This document shows positions 53,301 through 57,787 of a stretch of 64,000 bases of DNA, piece by piece. Source of the DNA: Hofstenia miamia (taxonomy: Eukaryota > Xenacoelomorpha > Acoela > Hofsteniidae); contig CABFPE010000031.1 of assembly GCA_900660155.1 (NCBI GenBank), forward strand, positions 2,092,749 through 2,156,748, read 5' to 3'. Every line of letters starts with the position of its first letter. The first letter of the stretch is position 1. The position numbers were made by a program, and so were the translations under genes. Under the pieces are notes generated by a model that was not told where the DNA came from, ran no database searches, and was given only the letters and a program-made list of their open reading frames with translations.

Positions 53301-56300
53301 GATTTGATCAACGTTGTACACGTCGAATAAGACTTGAAAAGGATAAGTTTGCAGTGTGAATTTCGTACTGAGGTGTTTTGTTGAAAATTCTCAAAAGTCG
53401 TACATTCCAAAACAAAATCTCGCCATTGACGAACAGTTATTCCCTACAAAAGCAAGATGCAGATTTACACAATATATGCCGAGAAAAACATAAATTCGGC
53501 ATCAAATTCTGAATCTTATCCGAAGTAGACTCCAAGAATTGTCTATCAATTCAACGGTACTTGGGTAAAGACGAAACTAGAGTAGAAGGTTTCGGTACTC
53601 ACATAGTAATGAAGTTATTAAAACCATATGCTGATGGTGGCTACAATGTAACAACCGATAATTTTCTACATTGTGTTCCCTAGCTGAGAAGTTAGTTTCT
53701 AAAATGATTTCAACTGTTGGAACAATCCAATTAAATAGAAAAGACTTATCTAGGTCAAGCACCCTTTCACTGTGTGAACCCTCGTTTTTTCAATCAGCTG
53801 CAATCAATTTGACATTTCATCAAACAAAAAAGCATACATATGTTGGTGTTCTATCCGCACTGCATCGAGGCAATTCGTGTAGTTCAGATGTAAAAAAAGC
53901 CTGATTGTATGCGTTATTTTACAATACCGCAAAGTGCGGAGACGACATGTTGGATTCTGTGGAATGAGTGCCATCAATGTATGGTTCATACATAAAAAGA
54001 AAACTCGAGAGAATATACCTCGAATTCTATCACTATCAAGATCATTCATAGGAATCAAACATTCTTCTACTGATTGCAGTACATGTAGCAACCCTGTAGA
54101 AGAACCACAAACAAAACTACCAAAACGTGTTCACTATCAAATCAGAGCAAACTGCATCAGTAACAAGACAGTATCGATTTGTATAAAATACAGACAGCCA
54201 GTTGTGAACAGTGTCTTAATATCACATATGCGAACTGTATATAGATTATTTGTTATGTAGTAACCTGAGAATGTTGTATTTTTGTGTTTCACAAAAAATA
54301 CTTGAAAGATAGATAAAATAGTCAGAAAGATGCAGTTCACAATGTAATGTAAACATTTATTAGAACTTGGGCCAATTGACAAACTTGGTCCTTCTAGGTA
54401 TAAGTGCAAAGGAAACTTTTTCTAGAATAATTTTTGTAAATTAGATTTCACATGAATGATGCAAATGCAGAAAGTCAAAAAATTTCAAAAAACTATTGTT
54501 AATTGATTGCATGCCAGTAATAAACATTTTGCAAATGGGTCAATTGGCACACTTGGCTCTTCTAGTGTTAAATGTTCTCAGAATTCTGACACTATAAAAT
54601 ATATAATTAATGAAAATTTTGCTGGTAGATCGAATCGCAACCGCCGTTAGTAAACTTCAGGTTTACAGTAAATACATTCACTTCTAGCAAGTTCATTAAT
54701 AATTTCTAAAAAATGGATTTTTTGAAATGAGGACATGCTGGGTTTGATTGAAAGAGAGCCAAATTATTTTTAAAGACCAGGTATTTCTAGCTTGTGGCGG
54801 TTGTTTTATACATTCAGCCAATTTAAAAAGTGCATATATTAGCAATTTACTGCAAATACTACGTACATCTTCGAATATAAGAAATTTTGTCATAAGAATA
54901 AATCAAATACAGTAATAAAATAACTGATTTTTACTTTCAGATAGAGTATCCTATACACGGTCTGTACAGTGTTCTCATATGGGAAGCTAGTCGTAATTGA
55001 TTGCCACCAACAACATTGAATTTTGTCAATTCCTTGAGGATATTTTATAGAGAAGGTGTTTTGGGAGTCTACATCCGAAATAATGTCAACAATATAATTT
55101 CTTAAAAATTCGGATAAGAAGCATTTCACACAAGAGTAATTTTAAAACCACAGCGGAAATTAAAAAACAGACTTCTCGAAGCACACTGACAAGCGTTTGT
55201 CATTAACAGAAACTACAATCAGGTTGCAAATTAAATCAGGCAATGAAATGTAAATGACAACGGCCCATTTCTCTATTCGGAACAAATGTCAATTTAAGAA
55301 GTAAACAAAACCAATGTTCACTATTTACTAATCCACAAACTTTTCTCTGTCTTGATGCATTAATAATCAGATTTTGAGGCTGAAGCTGAGTACAATGAGG
55401 TTTTAAAACTTGAAATTTTATTGATTTACCTTTAATTGTTATTAAGAAGGCTCTTACCGAGTCTGATCAATTGCACACACTTACCTCATTTATTTGATGC
55501 TTTTCCAACATCGTTGTTGTAAGTACATACAACTAAGGCTACTCTTACAAAATAATATCCTAATGTTTTTCATAAAATGAATTCGCCTACTCTTTTATTC
55601 CTGATTCTTTAAGTTAATGTAAAAGTTGGCTTTAATTTTAACTTTTGATTTAAAAAGTAGATAAAAAAATTGAAAGCAGTAAAAGCCCGGCTTGGGTCAT
55701 GACTTCAATCATCATGATAAATGGCAAGAATGAATGATATGCACATAACAACAAATACGCGTCCACAAACTTCCATTGCAGAATATGAAAACGGTACAAA
55801 ACAATTCACAATAACAACCTACCACTTACAGGCTAAAACAAACACTAGTATGAATTCCAAAATTTACTAGAATTAAATTAAGAATAACTGATATAGTTGA
55901 TACTGTTCTTGAGTCATGCCTAATCTAGAAAACACAATTCACACGTTTAGAATTGCACTTGTGAGTTACCCTAACATATTTTATAAGAAAATAATTTTAG
56001 AATTGAATATGGCATATTTTATAAGAAAATAATTTTAGAATTGAATATGGCATATCATTTTCTGAGTGAAATTCGCGCAGATCATAGAAATATTGAAGGT
56101 TAATAGTTAAGAGAACCCCAAACTTATTCTTTTAAAAAGATATTCGCCATGCCTGTACAGCATATTCTACAACCTCTATTTTACAATTAAATGTTTTAAA
56201 ACTACAAAAGTCATAGCTCAATGTAGAATATTGCATTACGTGTTAATTATAACTTTAGTGCCTTTTGCTATCCTGACCTGAATAGCTTTCTACATAATAT

Positions 56301-57317
56301 ATAAATTTATTTGAAAGCCATTCATTGCTTTCTGTTAACAGAAAGTTATACCTTTCAAATGTTAAAAACCAGCACTTCGAACAAAAAGTGAAAGCAGGTT
56401 AGAAAACTTAAACCGCATGATACCAATTGCCCAATTTCACGGAAAATTTAGACATATTTGACGGATATTTAATAGTTAAATTATAAGTGTAAAGTTAGAT
56501 TTTAGATTGGTTGCATGAGCAAAACCAACTGTATGTTAGGTCAAAAATATTTGAATTGTTTCCAGGTATCTTTCAAAATAACCGCGAAAAGTGAAATTTA
56601 CGGATGATGAGCGAGAAGGTTATGATGATTATTGATTATCCTAAGGAGAGATGTAATAGGCAATAACTTGGCATAGAAGCGTGCATAGAATGGAATTGAG
56701 GATGTATAATAAGAATGAAGGTAAAGTAGTGTTAAACGGCAGAATGACTATCGAAGGCAGCCCCGAGAGAGAAAGACACTAGAAAAGCGCATCGAAATAT
56801 TTAACTTCTCCAATATTTACAGGAAATCGCAATCAGAAGATAAATAGTAATTCATTATCCTGATTGAGAAAATATCGCCAATAGGAAAATCCAAGGCTAC
56901 GTTTAAATGAATTAAAAACACTCGCTACCTCATTCATAAAATATCTGGCAAACTTATTAATTTCGACTGGCGCTGAGTACGGCAACTTATTACAATTTAC
57001 AATTAACAAAAGAGAATTCATTCCTATTACTTTCAAATAATATCGAAATGGCGCTAAGCATGCAAAGCTAACAAACTCCAAATCCGTTATTCGCTTAATG
57101 AAACAAAAATTTGTTTATATTTAAGATGCACATCAGTAATTTACTCGAGTACTTAGTCTTTTAAGGTATTTAAAATATATAAAGGTTGTTCTTACCTTCG
57201 ATTTACAACAGCGATAGAATGATCTTCTAAAGCAGATGTACACAACAGATGATCGCCAAACTTTGTGTATGCTCCTTGGACATTAAAGTTGCAGGTATTC
57301 AACAGAATATTCAACCC
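7739..57317 (-). CDS. TMEM94: TMEM94 (ERMA) orthologue, 3' part of a spliced gene, 17 exons in this window
   Basis: Seen: joining the 17 minus-strand exons listed below gives 3003 nt, in phase throughout, encoding 1000 residues and a TAA stop. The order of motifs matches the TMEM94 family: GLNILLNTC, ACELAETIGF, QGTADMLMDSC, YCTAFAYRP, RFVHFSYENEL, GLETGWNCHVSL, KLPRGIENIRPHL, VPLLVPLFTDCTP, FLLSCHLSL and the C-terminal KLQFGTKLGMNSPF. Known: TMEM94 is a multi-pass ER membrane protein related to P-type ATPases and reported to load Mg2+ into the ER; human variants cause a developmental disorder. The classical TGD and GDGxND motifs are replaced, as I recall for the vertebrate protein. Inference: the N-terminal part with its membrane segments and DKxG region lies upstream. 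Introns vary from 40 nt to about 7 kb and are full of transposons. Exon 5 is affected by an assembly gap. The low edge of exon 7 is the only seriously uncertain boundary. Confidence 0.93.
8306..11566 (-). other. TMEM94 intron between exons 16 and 17
   Basis: GT-AG intron of 3261 nt. It contains one hAT-like MITE candidate (10746-11067) with a poly-C run near its right end; otherwise AT-rich DNA without recognisable features. Confidence 0.7.
10746..11067. mobile_element. Candidate hAT-like MITE
   Basis: Left end CAGACACGCGCCTAAAAA; the right end read in reverse is CAGTCTAAGTTTAGGGGGGG. Flanks are aacatgag and gtcatgag, an imperfect 8-bp target duplication (6 of 8 shared). No coding content. 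Termini are only loosely inverted, so this is less sure than the other hAT-like elements here. Confidence 0.42.
11567..11818 (-). CDS. TMEM94: TMEM94 exon 16, first C-terminal membrane segments (fragment residues 729-812)
   Basis: It is bounded by acceptor gtaatttag and donor GTATGT. After AYCIDENLKVA there are two hydrophobic segments, MTFLLSCHLSLVFLQLICDI and a second one in LLLWLVGLILPLLSSAFLSN, separated by LPPPLSG. The exon ends in basic residues (TIKRSQTFSRR) at the membrane edge. FLLSCHLSL and PPPLSG match the family. 84 whole codons, phase 0 at both ends. Confidence 0.96.
12117..12529. mobile_element. Short mariner-like element
   Basis: Left end GGTTGGCAACTAAGTTTTGG; the right end in reverse reads CGTTGGCAACTAACTTGCCG. 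GTTGGCAACTAA is a terminal sequence shared by many animal mariners. The ~410 bp between them hold no intact transposase. A weak resemblance to a mariner N-terminus (EKFILVLIF) near 12230 on the plus strand suggests a deletion derivative. Confidence 0.55.
13522..13739. mobile_element. TTAA-flanked MITE (piggyBac-like) with terminal palindrome
   Basis: 218 bp with 13-bp perfect inverted ends cctgaattatcct / aggataattcagg, flanked on both sides by TTAA (13518-13521, 13740-13743), the hallmark target of piggyBac-type transposases. Just inside the left end is a palindrome at 13534-13557. No coding content. Confidence 0.75.
13534..13557. repeat. 24-bp perfect palindrome
   Basis: The half-site TAGCGTTACCAT is followed at once by its exact reverse complement, with no spacer. 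It sits at the left end of the TTAA MITE, with no partner at the right end. Confidence 0.9.
16467..16510. repeat. 12-bp hairpin in intron
   Basis: tagaaaggtatt (16467-16478) pairs perfectly with aatacctttcta (16499-16510) across a 20-nt loop. Function unknown. Confidence 0.6.
17491..17515. repeat. (TA)n microsatellite
   Basis: About 12 uninterrupted TA units. Confidence 0.9.
18680..18863 (-). CDS. TMEM94: TMEM94 exon 15 (fragment residues 667-728)
   Basis: It is bounded by acceptor tttactttag and a strong donor GTAAGT. It encodes LSVFPMIPPPCFQQQSNFNA and later SPLGLAAVLGSLPCSLTLYS. LSPLxLxxxLxSLPCSLT is a family motif located after the P-domain, just before the C-terminal membrane domain. 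Phase 2 in, phase 0 out. Confidence 0.94.
18864..19156 (-). other. TMEM94 intron between exons 14 and 15
   Basis: A 293-nt GT-AG intron, plain AT-rich sequence. Confidence 0.85.
19157..19265 (-). CDS. TMEM94: TMEM94 exon 14 with altered hinge motif (fragment residues 631-667)
   Basis: It is bounded by acceptor cttgttttag and donor GTAACT. It encodes TREMMQIMQDNNEVVACYGS then SLNVSNTDIFLQANI. In canonical P-type ATPases this position holds the hinge motif TGDGxNDxPALKxADIG. Here GSSLNVSN replaces GDGxND, so both metal-contacting aspartates are missing while the surrounding EVV...IFLQAxIS frame is kept. The vertebrate protein, as I recall it, has GSSANLRN at the same place. Confidence 0.96.
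19266..19305 (-). other. 40-nt TMEM94 intron between exons 13 and 14
   Basis: It starts GTATTG and ends TTGTTTTAG. Splicing it out joins G with CT to make Ala (CTPDATREMMQ), agreeing with the family alignment, so this very short intron is well supported. Confidence 0.92.
19306..19405 (-). CDS. TMEM94: TMEM94 exon 13 (fragment residues 598-631)
   Basis: It is bounded by acceptor ggttttag and donor GTATTG. It encodes AKLPRGIENIRPHLEHVDNV then PLLVPLFTDCTPD. This is the most strongly conserved block of the gene and identifies it with little doubt; it corresponds to the region before the hinge motif of the P-domain. The intron to exon 14 is only 40 nt. Confidence 0.97.
19406..23118 (-). other. 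TMEM94 intron between exons 12 and 13
   Basis: 3713-nt intron. A degenerate purine-rich tandem array lies at about 22148-22440 and a short TA run at 21786-21799; otherwise nothing recognised. Confidence 0.7.
22148..22440. repeat. Degenerate GA-rich tandem repeat
   Basis: The phrase (c)aaatgataatgaaaagaag or a close variant recurs about every 30-45 nt (ataataaaaagaggag, gataatgaaaagaagagg, ataatgaagagaagagga, gataatgtaaagaaaagg, gataatgaaaagatgaga, aataacgaaaagaggagg). Units vary in length and sequence, which suggests an old minisatellite. Confidence 0.7.
23119..23204 (-). CDS. TMEM94: TMEM94 exon 12 (fragment residues 569-597)
   Basis: It is bounded by acceptor ttatttag and donor GTATAC. 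It encodes MSQVGECDSEISATSDLVFD then DLYDLSNR. The acidic run ending in SNR, immediately before AKLPRGIENI, matches the vertebrate arrangement (acidic stretch, then SNRAKLPRGI). Enters in phase 1 and leaves in phase 0. Confidence 0.92.
24056..24293. mobile_element. hAT-like MITE
   Basis: 238 bp. Left end CAGTGGCGTAGTGAGG, right end in reverse AATGAGCGTAACCAGG, each followed by G/C-rich sequence (gggggtggcctgggcc, gggggccgtggctccc). Flanked by an 8-bp duplication with one mismatch, ctcatgat and ctcatgac. Non-coding. Confidence 0.65.
26386..26582. mobile_element. hAT-like MITE with perfect 8-bp target duplication
   Basis: 197 bp. Ends CAGTGGCGCACACAAGG and, in reverse, CAGAGGCGTACGCCGG. Both sides carry AATGGTAC (26378-26385 and 26583-26590), the 8-bp duplication expected of hAT transposition. 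Non-coding. Confidence 0.82.
28969..29132 (-). CDS. TMEM94: TMEM94 exon 11, linker (fragment residues 514-569)
   Basis: It is bounded by acceptor ttttatttag and donor GTAACT after CCT TCT ATT G. It contains REETMSNHKSLIGEPIEKDY and then DSRRFGSLRRLGTAEPPPCD. The RRFGSLRRLGT part is a basic, serine-containing motif that resembles a kinase site. Phase 2 in and 1 out, consistent with exons 10 and 12. Confidence 0.87.
29133..29181 (-). other. 49-nt TMEM94 intron between exons 10 and 11
   Basis: Begins GTAAGT and ends TTTTATTTAG. Removing it joins AT and A into Ile and keeps the frame open on both sides. Confidence 0.88.
29182..29528 (-). CDS. TMEM94: TMEM94 exon 10, linker with charged helix (fragment residues 399-514)
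   Basis: It is bounded by acceptor attgcttag and a strong donor GTAAGT. It opens YEFDRCTRADKGVQTFTLLG. A charged, probably helical or coiled-coil stretch (ELDEMFGRLERLEQMKRLSQ) follows in the middle, then Ser/Thr-rich sequence. With exons 8, 9, 11 and 12 it forms a linker of about 310 residues between the GWNCHVSL and KLPRGIENI motifs. It is separated from exon 11 by a 49-nt intron. Confidence 0.87.
29529..30477 (-). other. TMEM94 intron between exons 9 and 10
   Basis: 949-nt intron. It contains a (TA)n run at 29754-29781 and otherwise plain AT-rich sequence. Confidence 0.75.
29754..29781. repeat. (TA)n microsatellite
   Basis: About 14 TA units without interruption. Confidence 0.9.
30478..30627 (-). 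CDS. TMEM94: TMEM94 exon 9, linker (fragment residues 349-398)
   Basis: It is bounded by acceptor gattttag and donor GTAGCT after GAT CAG. Exactly 50 codons, phase 0 at both ends. It contains VHNRRANSSITSGFSSDLSE followed by DYGLSDQ, a Ser/Asp-rich segment that resembles a phosphorylation-prone linker. It leads straight into YEFDRCTRADKG of exon 10. Confidence 0.82.
30628..30996 (-). other. TMEM94 intron between exons 8 and 9
   Basis: 369 nt, nothing of note. Confidence 0.7.
30997..31119 (-). CDS. TMEM94: TMEM94 exon 8, serine-rich linker (fragment residues 308-348)
   Basis: It is bounded by acceptor aacatttag and donor GTGGTT. It encodes KSTATSRENVSCNLSPSSRK and ends QTPKIK. It is low-complexity, rich in Ser, Thr and Pro with basic residues, and likely disordered in the cytosol. 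There is no recognisable homology by eye; it is included because it is open, phase 0 at both ends, and lies in order between conserved exons. Confidence 0.75.
34075..34377. mobile_element. TTAA-flanked MITE
   Basis: 303 bp with inverted ends: gatacggccaagtcatccgc on the left and, in reverse, aatacggccaggtcatccgc on the right (18 of 20 match). TTAA flanks both sides (34071-34074, 34378-34381). Non-coding; probably mobilised by a piggyBac-type transposase. Confidence 0.7.
35770..35920. mobile_element. Small TTAA-flanked element candidate
   Basis: Left TTAA then ccctttcactgtctatgccc; the right side ends agtgaaaggatta before TTAA. The inverted termini are ccctttcact and agtgaaagg. Inside, a ccatatatgggtcac-like phrase occurs twice. 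The right boundary is inexact by a few bases. Confidence 0.5.
37648..37760 (-). CDS. TMEM94: TMEM94 exon 7 (fragment residues 270-307), 3' edge uncertain
   Basis: It lies only 101 nt downstream of exon 6 (acceptor tattttag). It encodes KLGLETGWNCHVSLYSPPDF and then a serine-rich stretch; GLETGWNCHxSL is a TMEM94 signature. Exon 8 begins in phase 0, and three GT sites keep that phase: after GCT (GTCAGC), after ACT (GTAGCA, used here) and after CTG (GTTCGT). None is a strong consensus, so the low coordinate may be off by some tens of bases. Confidence 0.85.
37761..37861 (-). other. 101-nt TMEM94 intron between exons 6 and 7
   Basis: GTAATT to TATTTTAG. Removing it joins G with AA into Glu, giving VFAEKLGLETGW as in the family. 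Confidence 0.93.
37862..38013 (-). CDS. TMEM94: TMEM94 exon 6 (fragment residues 219-270)
   Basis: It is bounded by acceptor catattttag and donor GTAATT. It encodes AQSGQIFLGMVVMQYPAIPH, then VQDMIEKFQNTCVRFVHFSY and ENELRSRVFA. The family pattern is SGQIFxGMV...CxRFVxFSxExELxSxVFAE. The FSYENE segment sits where canonical pumps carry the TGD motif of the phosphorylation domain, so the usual TGD is absent here, as in vertebrate TMEM94. Phase 2 in, phase 1 out. Confidence 0.94.
38100..38490. mobile_element. hAT-like MITE rich in GTCTCG words
   Basis: 391 bp. Ends cagggtttacgaga and tctcgtaaaccctg are near-perfect inverted repeats. Flanks carry the identical 8-bp gttcatac (38092-38099, 38491-38498). 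The interior is built of many copies of TCTCG/CGAGA words, including ggtctcagccgagacc. Non-coding. Confidence 0.88.
41473..41814. mobile_element. hAT-like MITE with TTTAAATC-rich interior
   Basis: 342 bp. Ends cagtgttgg and, in reverse, tagtgttgg; CAGTGTTGG is a common hAT terminus. Both sides carry accctaac (41465-41472, 41815-41822), a perfect 8-bp duplication. The interior has repeated, partly inverted atccgatttaaat words. Confidence 0.85.
44847..44993. repeat. 21-bp sequence repeated 126 bp apart
   Basis: ctactgtatataagcttacc and one further C occur identically at 44847-44867 and 44973-44993. The sequence between is unrelated. Confidence 0.8.
45061..45153 (-). CDS. TMEM94: TMEM94 exon 5 (fragment residues 188-219)
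   Basis: It is bounded by acceptor catttctttag and donor GTGAGT. It encodes RYMQQHEFDESISDSLLPSN then EIVNDARGLAL, an acidic, variable linker leading into the conserved AQSGQIF start of exon 6. The phase (2 in, 2 out) fits both neighbours, which is the main support because the peptide is poorly conserved. An alternative AG three bases inside would drop one codon. The first 30 nt of the exon and its acceptor are repeated at 45404-45433 next to an N gap. Confidence 0.8.
45124..45391. repeat. Direct repeat, left copy, ending near an N gap
   Basis: 268 bp identical by eye to 45404-45671. It begins inside TMEM94 exon 5 and ends 6 bases before the gap at 45398-45403. Confidence 0.93.
45398..45403. 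other. Assembly gap (6 N)
   Basis: Six Ns between the two copies of a 268-bp repeat. Confidence 0.99.
45404..45671. repeat. Direct repeat, right copy, starting at an N gap
   Basis: Exact partner of 45124-45391, starting on the first base after the six Ns. It includes a duplicate of the 5' 30 nt of TMEM94 exon 5 and its acceptor site. Most likely an unmerged contig overlap. Confidence 0.93.
46993..47272. mobile_element. hAT-like MITE
   Basis: 280 bp. Left end cagggacggatctagg, right end in reverse tagtaacggattttgg, both leading into G-rich sequence (gaggggtggggttg, gtgggcgggggttg). Flanked by gatgaagg and gatgaagc, an 8-bp duplication with one mismatch. Confidence 0.65.
47394..47525 (-). CDS. 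TMEM94: TMEM94 exon 4 (fragment residues 144-188)
   Basis: It is bounded by acceptor tgaattttag and a strong donor GTAAGT. It encodes KKIHDFYTRSCLSAYCTAFA followed by YRPISTKFSSHLENFYVEYP. RKKxxDFYxRxCLSxYCxAFAYxP is one of the best-conserved TMEM94 stretches, equivalent to the segment before the P-domain core in other P-type ATPases. Phase 2 in and phase 2 out. Confidence 0.93.
47526..48665 (-). other. TMEM94 intron between exons 3 and 4
   Basis: 1140 nt of AT-rich sequence with nothing recognised. Confidence 0.75.
48666..48768 (-). CDS. TMEM94: TMEM94 exon 3 (fragment residues 110-144)
   Basis: It is bounded by acceptor gttttttag and donor GTAAAT. It encodes LQQLFTQGTADMLMDSCPDF then WDGKDIHPLNDEL. 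QGTADxxxDSCxDFWDG occupies the place of the KGAPE motif of canonical P-type ATPases (nucleotide-binding domain) and is characteristic of TMEM94. Ends in phase 2 with AG, completed to Arg by the first base of exon 4. Confidence 0.93.
48769..50516 (-). other. TMEM94 intron between exons 2 and 3
   Basis: 1748 nt. A possible MITE occupies 50032-50458; otherwise nothing recognised. Confidence 0.7.
50032..50458. mobile_element. Possible MITE with GGGCTGTAAAT ends
   Basis: Left tgggctgtaaattgg and right, in reverse, agggctgtaaatggg form inverted ends. A further inverted pair (ttttgacccagttgg / ttgggtcaaaa) lies inside. I found no convincing target duplication, so the limits are tentative. Confidence 0.35.
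50517..50722 (-). CDS. TMEM94: TMEM94 exon 2 (fragment residues 41-110)
   Basis: It is bounded by acceptor gaaatttag and donor GTAAGA after AAT AGT G. It encodes CACELAETIGFSKSATDNYQ, continuing through a basic patch VKVRRIKAVLRKKAPYPFLT to VVVKDVNSG. CELAxxIGF and the following xxxRxxPxxxxxxVxKD pattern are family hallmarks of the nucleotide-binding-like cytoplasmic part. It enters in phase 2 and leaves in phase 1, which fits both neighbours. Confidence 0.93.
52525..54567 (+). mobile_element. Decayed piggyBac transposon with transposase remnant
   Basis: The plus strand carries piggyBac transposase blocks in order. N-terminal: DTWCPIYNDGLLRHIILCTN, then SYLYLRGIMNQEAF. Catalytic: AIDEQLFPTKARCRFTQYMP, YLGKDET, HIVMKLLKPYADGGYNVTTD with NF after it (two of the catalytic aspartates are in IDEQ and TTDN). 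C-terminal: KRVHYQIRANCISNKTVSIC. Reading needs several frame changes and crosses stops, so it is inactive. The ends are inverted: left ctactagaaaggccaacgtg, right in reverse cactagaagagccaagtgtg, with TTAA on the right and a degenerate TTTA on the left. A GTGGGTC/GACCCAC palindrome lies at 52542-52559. Confidence 0.88.
54369..54398. repeat. Extra copy of the piggyBac right-end sequence
   Basis: gggccaattgacaaacttgg plus tccttctagg resembles the right terminus at 54537-54567 (gggtcaattggcacacttgg then ctcttctagtg), about 168 bp inside it. It may be a subterminal transposase-binding repeat or an older end. Confidence 0.65.
55975..56050. repeat. Tandem duplication of a 38-bp unit
   Basis: Two identical consecutive units starting catattttataagaaaataa. 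The perfect match suggests a recent event or an assembly slip. Confidence 0.92.
57196..57317 (-). CDS. TMEM94: TMEM94 exon 1 of the recovered set (fragment residues 1-41)
   Basis: The minus strand reads acceptor tgatttag, then GGG TTG AAT ATT, and ends CGA AG before donor GTAAGA. It encodes GLNILLNTCNFNVQGAYTKF followed by GDHLLCTSALEDHSIAVVNR. This matches the vertebrate stretch that begins GLNVLLNLC and continues with a DHLC motif. The exon starts in phase 0 and ends in phase 2; its AG joins the A of the next exon to give Arg. This is the most upstream exon I can assign. The preceding exon should end near a SLKPL-like motif, which I could not find up to the right edge. Confidence 0.92.
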
Positions 57318-57520
57318 CTAAATCATTCAGCCTCAACTATATATGAAATAAAAATTCAACATTTACCTTACAAATATCCGCCTCATTGTCATTTTTCATA
57401 AAAACTTTCACATGTAATTGGATTTTAAAAAAGTGAATTTTACAGCAAACGTTAGTGATAAAAGACAATTTTAAAGTGATCTGGCATATAAACTTGACTT
57501 TAGCTGACATCCATAATGGA

Positions 57521-57787
57521 CAGCGGCGCACTTAGAATTTGTAAAACTGGGGGTGGTTGGGGGGAGCTGACACAAATTTTTACTGGAAAAAAATTGTAAA
57601 CAAAAAGTTTTTTAAACAAAAGTAAATTTACACAAAATGCAATCGTCTGTTTCTAGAAGCAAATCGATTGATGACATCTTGAATTAAAGTGAAATATTTT
57701 CAATTTTGAGGATCAGAGAACATTTCAACTAAGTGATCGCAGCGGCCCGTAAGAGGGCCGACCGCCCACCCCCTAAGCGCACCACTG
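57521..57787. mobile_element. hAT-like MITE
   Basis: 267 bp. Left end cagcggcgcacttag, right end in reverse cagtggtgcgcttag, with matching G-rich inner parts (gggggtggttgg, ggggtgggcgg). Flanked by ataatgga and ataatgaa, 7 of 8 identical. Non-coding. Confidence 0.8.

Larger units (their letters stand above)
50723..57195 (-). other. TMEM94 intron between exons 1 and 2
   Basis: 6473 nt. It houses a decayed piggyBac (52525-54567), on the strand opposite to the gene, and a 38-bp tandem duplication (55975-56050). A GC-richer minus-strand open stretch at 51394-51675 was examined and not accepted as an exon. Confidence 0.7.

Noticed and set aside
53006-54409. Minus-strand open frames within the piggyBac
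   Set aside because: Antisense to recognisable transposase sequence, so treated as shadows.
57358-57531. Minus-strand open stretch ending NDNEADICK before GTAAAT, 41 nt from exon 1, as the preceding TMEM94 exon
   Set aside because: The phase and donor would fit with a tiny intron, but the peptide lacks the SLKPL-like end expected before GLNILL and no clear acceptor precedes it.
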